7,370 nt of DNA, taken from Candidatus Dormiibacterota bacterium. Lineage in GTDB: Bacteria > Chloroflexota > Dormibacteria > Aeolococcales > Bog-877. Below, in pieces: positions 1 to 5,857 of the stretch. The stretch lies in contig PKXE01000101.1 of assembly GCA_003132265.1 (NCBI GenBank), forward strand, positions 4,188 through 11,557. Reading direction: 5' to 3'. How positions within the stretch are numbered: position 1 is the first letter of the stretch; the number at the start of each line of letters is the position of its first letter. Position numbers and translations under genes: made by a program. The notes beneath the pieces are model-generated. The model was not told where the DNA came from and ran no database searches. It worked only from the letters and a program-made list of their open reading frames with translations.

Positions 1-780
1 CTGCTGCGTCTGATTCAGGCCGCCGATTTCGACATCGCCCGGGCGGAGCGGGGGATCATCTACATCGACGAGATCGACAAGATCTCCCGCAAGTCGGACA
101 ACCCCTCGATCACCAGGGACGTCTCCGGTGAGGGGGTGCAGCAGGCCTTGCTGAAGATCTTGGAGGGTACCGTCGCCAATGTACCGCCGCAGGGTGGGCG
201 CAAGCACCCCCACCAGGACTTCATTCAGATCAATACCGCCAACATCCTGTTCCTCTGCGGGGGAGCGTTCGACGGTCTGGAGCGGATCATCGATCAGCGG
301 GTGGGACAGCGCACGATCGGCTTCGGCAGCGCGCAGTCCGGAACTCGCAACAAGGAGAACGCCAAGATCCTCCACGAACTATCAGCGCAGGACCTGCTCC
401 GATATGGCCTGATTCCCGAGTTCGTCGGGCGCTTGCCGATCACCGTCACCCTGGACTGCCTCGACGAGGACGACATCACCAAGGTTTTGACTGAGCCTAA
501 GAACGCCTTCGTCAAGCAGTACCAGAAGTTCTTCTCGCTGGACGAGGTGGAGCTGGTCTTCGAGGAAGGCTCCCTGCGGGCGATCGCCCGCAAGGCCCTG
601 GCGTTGGGCACCGGTGCCCGGGGCTTGAAGAGCATCTTGGAGTCGGTCCTGCTCAACAGCATGTTCGACGTTCCCTCACATCCCGAGATCAAGCGGTGTG
701 TCATCACTGAGCGTTCCATCATTGAGGCCACCGAGCCCGAGCTGTTCCGAGAGGAAGAGCCCCAGGCTGCTTCTGCCTGA
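1..780 (+). CDS. clpX: ATP-dependent Clp protease ATP-binding subunit ClpX, C-terminal part (5' end outside the window)
   Basis: ClpX is the AAA+ hexameric unfoldase that recognises substrates and threads them into the ClpP protease in the cytoplasm. The frame is open from base 1 to the TGA at 778-780 (259 residues visible). By comparison with E. coli ClpX it begins shortly after the GYVG pore loop, so the zinc-binding domain, Walker A and pore loop 1 lie upstream. Visible in order: Walker B IIYIDEID (residues 19-26 here, catalytic Glu at 24), pore-2 region [13 protein letters not shown] loop GGRKHP, the ClpP-docking IGF tripeptide at residues 106-108 (316-324), the arginine-finger box EFVGRLP (Arg at residue 144), and sensor 2 GTGARG. 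The IGF loop implies a working ClpP partner. The acidic, Ala-rich C-terminal tail is normal. No truncation or frameshift is seen. The next gene is 98 bases downstream. The family assignment is essentially certain from motif identity; the protein's start cannot be judged. Confidence 0.98.
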   Translation: MLRLIQAADFDIARAERGIIYIDEIDKISRKSDNPSITRDVSGEGVQQALLKILEGTVANVPPQGGRKHPHQDFIQINTANILFLCGGAFDGLERIIDQRVGQRTIGFGSAQSGTRNKENAKILHELSAQDLLRYGLIPEFVGRLPITVTLDCLDEDDITKVLTEPKNAFVKQYQKFFSLDEVELVFEEGSLRAIARKALALGTGARGLKSILESVLLNSMFDVPSHPEIKRCVITERSIIEATEPELFREEEPQAASA

Positions 781-878
781 GAGCGCCGAGGCCTCCGATG
801 GGGCGCTGCGGTTAGACTTGGGAGCCATTCCAGTTGAGTTGCGTACCGGCGCGCGCCAGCGCCGCGAGGATCTAATGA
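781..878 (+). other. clpX-metE intergenic region with GC-rich inverted repeats
   Basis: This 98-base gap is the largest in the window. The segment GGCGCTG (802-808) can pair upstream with AGCGCC (782-787) or downstream with CAGCGCC (857-863), so the two helices exclude each other. The downstream helix ends just before the metE ribosome-binding site. A perfect 10-base palindrome GGCGCGCGCC lies at 848-857 and GAGGCCTC at 788-795. No T-run follows the first hairpin, so it is not a convincing intrinsic terminator for clpX. I found no good -35/-10 pair: TTGAGT (834-839) and TCTAAT (871-876) are each plausible hexamers but have no partner at proper spacing. Short complementary GC stretches arise easily at this base composition, so any regulatory role is a guess. 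Confidence 0.3.
866..870 (+). promoter_or_regulatory. Ribosome-binding site of metE
   Basis: GAGGA lies 8 bases before the ATG at 879. It decides between two nearby ATGs: the one at 875 would be only 4 bases away and opens a five-codon frame ending at 892, while the one at 879 begins the MSIASILGYPRIG N-terminus typical of MetE. Confidence 0.7.
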
Positions 879-3185
879 ATGTCGATCGCTAGCATCCTGG
901 GATACCCGCGAATCGGGCGGTCCCGCGAGCTGAAACGGGCCCTGGAGGGCTACTGGTCGGGCCGGCTGTCGTCCGAGCAGTTGCTGGCGGACACCGCCAC
1001 GCTCAAGGCTGATCGCTGGCGCCAGCAGCAGGCCGCCGGGATCCAGCACATCCCCAGCAACGACTTTTCGCTCTACGACCATGTCCTCGATACGGCTCTG
1101 ACCGTGGGCGCGGTGCCGGCTCGTTTTGGGTGGTCGGGCGCAGCCCCCGAACTCGACCTGATGTTCGCGATGGCGAGGGGAAGTAAGGGCGAGGTCGAGG
1201 TGGCGCCGCTGGACATGACCAAGTGGTTCGACACCAACTACCACTACCTGGTCCCCGAGCTGGCGGCGGACCAGAGCTTCACTCTCGCTTCCCGCAAGCC
1301 GATCGACGAGTTCCTGGAGGCCAAGGCGCTGGGGATCACCACCCGGCCAGTTCTGCTGGGACCGGTGACTTTCCTCCGACTCAGCAAGGGCCCGGCGCAG
1401 GGAGGCTCCACCCTGGAGTTCCTCGATCGGCTACTTCCGGTCTACGCCGAACTTCTCTCGGAGCTGCGCCAGGCGGGCGCGACCTGGGTCCAGATCGACG
1501 AGCCCTGCCTCAGCCAGGACGTTCCCGTGGAGGTGTTGGAGGCACTGGAGCACGCCTACCAAAAGCTGGGCCAGGCCGCCCCCGGTCTCAACCTGCTCTT
1601 GGCCTCCTACTTCGCCGGCATGGGCGGGAACCTGGCAACGGCACTGGCCCTGCCGGTGGACGCCGTTCACCTCGACTTGGTGCGGGGCGCCAGTGATCTG
1701 GACCCGGCGCTGCAGCTGGTCCCCGAAGGCATGGCGCTCTCGCTGGGGGTGGTGGACGGGCACAACGTCTGGCGCACCGACCCTGACCGGGCCCTGGGCC
1801 AGATCCAGCGCGCGGTGGCCAAGCTGGGGGAGGACCGGGTCCTGGTTGCCCCCTCCTGTTCTTTGCTGCACGTCCCAGTGAGCCTGGAGGCAGAGACGGG
1901 ACTGGACCAGGAGCTGCGCTCCTGGCTGGCCTTCGCCGAAGAGAAGGTGGCTGAGGTGTGCTGCCTGGCCCGCGCGGGTCACGGCTCTCCTGAGGTCGAG
2001 GCCCGGCTGGCGGAAAGCCGCGAGGCCTGCGCCGACCGTCGGAATTCCCCGCGGGTGACCAACCCCGCCGTCCGGGCTCGGATGGCCCGGGTCACCCCTG
2101 ACCAGTTCGCCCGCCCTGGTGACGGCCCGGGCCGCCGACTGATCTGGCGCAAGGGCGTCTCGCTGTCACCGCTCCCCACCACCACGATCGGCTCGTTCCC
2201 TCAGGTGCCCGAACTCCGCCAGGCCCGAGCCAAGCTGCGCCGTGGGGAGCTCGACCAGTCCCACTACGAGCAGTTGATGGAGGCGGAGATCCGCCGCGTG
2301 GTGCGCTTCCAGGAGGAGATCGGGCTCGACGTCCTGGTCCACGGGGAGCCGGAGCGCAACGACATGGTCGAGTACTTTGCCGAACAGCTGGACGGCTTTG
2401 CGACCACCCAGCAGGGGTGGGTGCAATCCTATGGGTCGCGCTGTGCCAAACCGCCGATCGTGTTCGGCGATGTCTCCCGGCCCCACCCCATGACGGTGCT
2501 CTGGGCGGTGTTCGCCCAGAGCCTCACCGCCCGCCCGGTCAAGGGAATGCTGACCGGTCCGGTGACCATATTGCAGTGGTCGTTCGTCCGTGACGACCTG
2601 GAGCGCAGCCAAACCTGCGCCCAGATCGCGATGGCGCTGAGGGACGAGGTCGCCGATCTGGAGGCGGCCGGGATCAACGTGATCCAGATCGACGAGCCGG
2701 CCCTGCGGGAGGGTCTGCCCCTCCACCGGACCGAGCAGCCCGCCTACTTGCGCTGGGCAGTCGACAGCTTCCGCTTGACCGCGGCCGGTGCGGGGGCGCA
2801 CACCCAGATCCACACCCATATGTGTTACTCGGAATTTGAGGACATCATGGGCGCGATCGCCGAGCTGGACGCTGACGTCCTCTACATCGAGGCGGCGCGC
2901 TCCGGAATGTCCCTGCTCCAAGCCTTCGCGGACCACGGGTACACCAACGAGGTGGGTCCTGGTGTCTACGACATCCACTCTCCGCTGGTGCCCTCGGTCG
3001 AGGAGATGGTGGCGCGGCTGCGCAAGGCGGCCTCGGTGATCCCACTCGACCAGCTCTGGGCCAACCCCGACTGCGGCCTGAAGACACGGGGCTGGGCGGA
3101 AGTCGAGCCATCCCTGCGCAACCTGGTCAGCGCTGCGCGGCAGGTTGCGGCCGAGCTGACCGCGGTCTCTCCGGCCAGCTCTTAG
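879..3185 (+). CDS. metE: 5-methyltetrahydropteroyltriglutamate--homocysteine S-methyltransferase (cobalamin-independent methionine synthase)
   Basis: MetE transfers the methyl group of 5-methyltetrahydrofolate (polyglutamate) to homocysteine, the last step of methionine synthesis, in the cytoplasm and without B12. The 768-residue product matches the usual length of about 750-770. The N-terminal barrel starts with LGYPRIG and runs to about residue 330. A linker follows, then the catalytic barrel from PTTTIGSFPQ (about residue 432) to the end. Zinc and homocysteine ligands are all present: His647 and Cys649 in IHTHMCYSEF, Glu671 in YIEAARS, and Cys732 in NPDCGLKTRGW. The conserved Asp605 is in QIDEPALREG. 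The ATG at 879 has a good ribosome-binding site and yields the canonical N-terminus. The TAG stop lies 20 bases before valS. No cobalamin or SAM riboswitch is recognisable upstream, so expression control is unclear. Its position between clpX and valS is not an order I know. Confidence 0.98.
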   Translation: MSIASILGYPRIGRSRELKRALEGYWSGRLSSEQLLADTATLKADRWRQQQAAGIQHIPSNDFSLYDHVLDTALTVGAVPARFGWSGAAPELDLMFAMARGSKGEVEVAPLDMTKWFDTNYHYLVPELAADQSFTLASRKPIDEFLEAKALGITTRPVLLGPVTFLRLSKGPAQGGSTLEFLDRLLPVYAELLSELRQAGATWVQIDEPCLSQDVPVEVLEALEHAYQKLGQAAPGLNLLLASYFAGMGGNLATALALPVDAVHLDLVRGASDLDPALQLVPEGMALSLGVVDGHNVWRTDPDRALGQIQRAVAKLGEDRVLVAPSCSLLHVPVSLEAETGLDQELRSWLAFAEEKVAEVCCLARAGHGSPEVEARLAESREACADRRNSPRVTNPAVRARMARVTPDQFARPGDGPGRRLIWRKGVSLSPLPTTTIGSFPQVPELRQARAKLRRGELDQSHYEQLMEAEIRRVVRFQEEIGLDVLVHGEPERNDMVEYFAEQLDGFATTQQGWVQSYGSRCAKPPIVFGDVSRPHPMTVLWAVFAQSLTARPVKGMLTGPVTILQWSFVRDDLERSQTCAQIAMALRDEVADLEAAGINVIQIDEPALREGLPLHRTEQPAYLRWAVDSFRLTAAGAGAHTQIHTHMCYSEFEDIMGAIAELDADVLYIEAARSGMSLLQAFADHGYTNEVGPGVYDIHSPLVPSVEEMVARLRKAASVIPLDQLWANPDCGLKTRGWAEVEPSLRNLVSAARQVAAELTAVSPASS

Positions 3186-3204
3186 CCGGGCGCCGGGGAA
3201 GACC
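3164..3204 (+). promoter_or_regulatory. Possible translational-coupling hairpin at the metE/valS junction
   Basis: Bases 3164-3175 (GGTCTCTCCGGC) can pair with 3192-3204 (GCCGGGGAAGACC) to give 12 pairs with one bulged A (3199) and one G-U pair, around a 16-base loop. The metE stop TAG (3183-3185) sits in the loop, and the 3' arm contains GGGGAA (3195-3200), the likely valS ribosome-binding site 5 bases before GTG. A ribosome finishing metE would open the stem and free the site. The pairing is seen directly; the coupling role is inferred. Confidence 0.4.
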
Positions 3205-3205
3205 G

Positions 3206-5830
3206 GTGGAAGCCGCCTATCAACCCGAGGCCACCGAGCAGCGCTGGCGCCAGCGCTGGGAGGAGATCGGCCTGGGAGCGGCCGACCCAACGAGTCGCAA
3301 GCCGGCGTTCTCGATCGCCCAGCCGCCCCCCAACATCACTGGCTCACTGCACATGGGCCACGCCCTCAACGCCCTGGTCCAGGACGCCCTGTGCCGTTTC
3401 TATCGAATGAACGGCTATGAGGTGTGCTGGCTTCCGGGCACCGACCACGCCGCCATCGCCACCCAGAATGTAATCGAGCGCCAGCTGGACGACGAGGGCA
3501 CCTCCAAGGAGGAGATCGGGCGCGCGGCGTTCGACCAGCGGGTGGACGCTTGGTACGAGACCTACCAGGGCAGAATCCTCGAGCAATTGCGCCGGCTCGG
3601 GGCCACCTGCGACTGGGCCAGGGAGCGCTTCACCCTTGACGAGGCCTACGTCCGGGTGATCCGGACTGTCTTTGCCGAACTCTACCGCCAGGGGCTGATC
3701 TACCGTGGTCCCCGGATCGTCAACTGGTGCCCTAGATGTCGATCGGCGATCTCCGACGAGGAGGTCGACTACCAAGAGCAGCAGGACACCTTCTACTACG
3801 TGCGCTACCCGCTGGTGGATGGAGGTGGTGCGCTGGAAGTTGCCACCACCCGCCCCGAGACCATCCTGGCGGATGTGGCGGTGGCGGTCGCCCCCGGCGA
3901 TGAGCGCTACCGCCAGATGGTCGGAAGAGGGGTCAGGGAGCCGGTCGGCGGCCGGGAAATCCCGGTGATTGCCGATGAGGCGGTCGATCCCAAGGTCGGG
4001 ACCGGGGTGCTCAAGATCACTCCCGGTCACTCGGCGGAGGACTACGAGGTCGGCGAGCGCCATCACCTGGCGATCCGGACCGTGATCTCGCTCGACGGAT
4101 TGATGATCGCGCCCGGTCTCCCCGATTTGGACGGCAAGAGCGTCAGCGAGGCCCGCGAAGTTGCCGCGGTGATGCTGCGCCGCTCGGGGGCCATGATCCG
4201 CGAGGAGCCGCTGGTCCACCAGGTCGGCCACTGCGATCGCTGTGGCACGATCATCGAGCCGCTGATCACCCCCCAATGGTGGGTGCGGGTGCGCGATCTG
4301 GCCGGGCCGGCCGCCGCGGCCGTCGAGTCGGGACGGATCACGATCCACCCAGGGCAATTCCGAGGCCAGTACTTAGATTGGCTGGGAGGACTGCGGGACT
4401 GGTGCATCAGCCGACAGCTTTGGCTCGGCCATGGGATCCCAGTCAGCACCTGTGTCAACGGTCACACCTTCGCCTGGGTGGAGGAGCCGGAGGCCTGCCC
4501 CGAGTGCTTCGCCACCGAGCTGACCCCTGACCCCGACGTCCTCGATACCTGGTTCTCCAGCGCTCTCTGGCCCTTCGCGATCCTGGGTTGGCCGGAGCCC
4601 AATTTGGCGCTGGAGCGGTTCTATCCCACCTCGATTCTTAGCACCGCCCGGGACATCCTCCAGCACTGGGTGGTTCGGATGGTGATGATGGGATTGCGCT
4701 TCACCGGGGATATCCCGTTTCACGACGTGCTCTTCCACGCCACGATCCTGGGCGCTGACGGCGCCCGGATGTCCAAGAGCCGGGGCAACGTCGTGGATCC
4801 GTTGGAGATGGTGGAGAAGTACGGGGCCGACGCGCTTCGGGCCTGGGCGGCCAGCGTAGCCATGGGTAATCAGGACGCCCGATTCGATGAGACCCGGATC
4901 GAGGGGTTCGCCAGGTTTGCCAACAAGCTCTGGAACATGACCAGGCTGCTCCACCATGCCTACTTTCCGGCGGAGGGCGAGGAGGGACGGATCCCGGAGG
5001 TTCGGGAACCGGTCGGGGACAAGCTGCAGTTGGCCGATCGCTGGATTCTCTCCCGGCTCGCGGCCGTCACCCAGTTGACCACCAGGGCGCTACCCGCCTT
5101 CGATTACGACGGGGCAATCGACGCCATTTACGAGTTCGCGTGGCACGAGTTGGCGGATTGGTATCTGGAGCTGACCAAAGAGCGCCTAGAAGCCGGCGAT
5201 CCGACCGCTCTCTGGGTCACCCGCACCGTCCTGCTTCAGACCGCGACCCTGTTGCATCCGATCATGCCCTTCCTGACTGACGCCCTCGCCGAGCAGTTCG
5301 CGGGCACTCCCGCGAGCTTGGATCTGGCGGCTTGGCCCAAAGCGCAAGAGAGCTGGCCCGACCCAGAGTCGGAGTTGGCGATGGCCGCTTGCCTAAAGCT
5401 GATCTCGAGCCTCCGAAAGTGGCTTCAGGAACTGGGAATTGAGGTGAAGAGGAATAGCAGTCGGGTTCCGTTCTCGGTCGTCGATGCGGGGCCGGAACTG
5501 GCCTTTCCGGGGTCCCTCGACTACGTCAGGGCGCTGCTGCCGGTGGAGTGGGTGGATCCCTCCAGCACTTTGGGCGACGCCTCTCCCCGGGTAGTCGTCG
5601 GCCGGACCACGCTGGCACTGGGGAGGAGTGTTGGCCCAGGAACCGAGCGGTGGAAGGAATCGGTTCGCCAGGAGCTGACCAAGGTCGAAGCCTTCCGTGC
5701 CCACGTAGAGGGGAAGCTGGCCGGACCCTTCGCCGACAAGGCGCCCAGCGCAATCGTCCGACGTGAACGAGATCGACTGGAGGAGGTGGGCCAACGGGAA
5801 GCGCTCCTGCGCCGATTGATCGACAGCTGA
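3206..5830 (+). CDS. valS: Valyl-tRNA synthetase
   Basis: Class I aminoacyl-tRNA synthetase that charges tRNA-Val with valine and hydrolyses mischarged Thr-tRNA-Val; cytoplasmic and essential. The product has 874 residues, a normal length. HIGH motif HMGH is at 49-52 in PPPNITGSLHMGHAL. LPGTDHAAIATQ has Ala where most relatives have Gly. A CxxC is at 175/178. The editing domain has TTRPET at 214-219 and KITPGHSAEDYEVG at 270-283, with Asp279 kept. Further cysteine sites are 343/346 and 416/His420/431/434, likely zinc-binding. DTWFSSALWPF confirms ValRS. The KMSKS loop reads RMSKS at 521-525. The anticodon-binding helices follow, and a short charged coiled coil (about 822-874, with the FADKAP signature) ends the protein. 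GTG is the only plausible nearby start: it has GGGGAA 5 bases upstream and gives a normal N-terminus. The canonical AHDxxD editing motif reads GHSAED, and the usual TGxDI before the catalytic helix reads TARDI. The gene follows metE by 20 bases and precedes the membrane gene by 14. Confidence 0.98.
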   Translation: MEAAYQPEATEQRWRQRWEEIGLGAADPTSRKPAFSIAQPPPNITGSLHMGHALNALVQDALCRFYRMNGYEVCWLPGTDHAAIATQNVIERQLDDEGTSKEEIGRAAFDQRVDAWYETYQGRILEQLRRLGATCDWARERFTLDEAYVRVIRTVFAELYRQGLIYRGPRIVNWCPRCRSAISDEEVDYQEQQDTFYYVRYPLVDGGGALEVATTRPETILADVAVAVAPGDERYRQMVGRGVREPVGGREIPVIADEAVDPKVGTGVLKITPGHSAEDYEVGERHHLAIRTVISLDGLMIAPGLPDLDGKSVSEAREVAAVMLRRSGAMIREEPLVHQVGHCDRCGTIIEPLITPQWWVRVRDLAGPAAAAVESGRITIHPGQFRGQYLDWLGGLRDWCISRQLWLGHGIPVSTCVNGHTFAWVEEPEACPECFATELTPDPDVLDTWFSSALWPFAILGWPEPNLALERFYPTSILSTARDILQHWVVRMVMMGLRFTGDIPFHDVLFHATILGADGARMSKSRGNVVDPLEMVEKYGADALRAWAASVAMGNQDARFDETRIEGFARFANKLWNMTRLLHHAYFPAEGEEGRIPEVREPVGDKLQLADRWILSRLAAVTQLTTRALPAFDYDGAIDAIYEFAWHELADWYLELTKERLEAGDPTALWVTRTVLLQTATLLHPIMPFLTDALAEQFAGTPASLDLAAWPKAQESWPDPESELAMAACLKLISSLRKWLQELGIEVKRNSSRVPFSVVDAGPELAFPGSLDYVRALLPVEWVDPSSTLGDASPRVVVGRTTLALGRSVGPGTERWKESVRQELTKVEAFRAHVEGKLAGPFADKAPSAIVRRERDRLEEVGQREALLRRLIDS
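3239..3258 (+). repeat. Perfect 20-base palindrome within the start of valS
   Basis: The ten bases CAGCGCTGGC are followed directly by their reverse complement. The palindrome begins 33 bases after the start codon and encodes QRWRQRW. A 12-base relative (GCTGGCGCCAGC) lies in metE at 1015-1026, also where RWRQ is encoded, so repeated Arg-Trp-Arg-Gln coding with CGC codons probably explains both. A hairpin here could still slow early translation of valS. Confidence 0.45.
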
Positions 5831-5857
5831 CCCAGGGCGGCTGAGTGCTGTCGATCA
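5817..5857 (+). promoter_or_regulatory. Perfect 11-base inverted repeat spanning the valS stop and the downstream start codon
   Basis: TGATCGACAGC (5817-5827) and GCTGTCGATCA (5847-5857) are exact reverse complements separated by 19 bases. The left arm is the last coding sequence of valS. The loop holds its TGA (5828-5830) and the weak AGGG ribosome-binding site (5834-5837). The right arm begins at the last base of the GTG start (5845-5847). No T-run follows, so an intrinsic terminator is unlikely. A ribosome terminating on valS would cover the left arm and expose the start, which fits translational coupling. The repeat is direct observation; its function is inferred. Confidence 0.5.

Noticed and set aside
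782..807. Possible intrinsic terminator after clpX
   Set aside because: The stem is only 6 pairs with a 14-base loop and no T-run follows.
782..825. Resemblance to the SAH riboswitch (CCGAGG followed by GCGCTGCGG)
   Set aside because: The conserved second half (the AGGCTCG-type strand and the ACGGCGCTC pseudoknot partner) is missing, and the spacing inside the first half is wrong. An Rfam scan would settle it.
698..892. Small forward frame of 64 codons overlapping the clpX end and the metE start
   Set aside because: Its product is a Ser/Pro/Arg-rich sequence without family features; most of it overlaps clpX.
875..892. Five-codon upstream frame (MNVDR) overlapping the metE start
   Set aside because: It is only 4 bases from the ribosome-binding site and could be chance; nothing shows it is translated.
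294..1244. Antisense open frame of 316 codons across clpX and metE
   Set aside because: It lies opposite two certain genes, resembles no protein and has low-complexity Arg/Ser/Pro-rich content, as expected of an antisense shadow in high-GC DNA.
2166..3290. Antisense open frame of 374 codons across metE and the valS start
   Set aside because: It is the complement of certain coding sequence, Gly/Arg/Leu-rich with no recognisable domain.
3344..4357. Antisense open frame of 337 codons inside valS
   Set aside because: A mirror of the ValRS catalytic and editing domains, with no independent start signal or motif.
4750..4766. GGGCGC/GCGCCC hairpin near the RMSKS codons of valS
   Set aside because: A short GC stem inside strongly constrained coding sequence, expected by chance at this composition.
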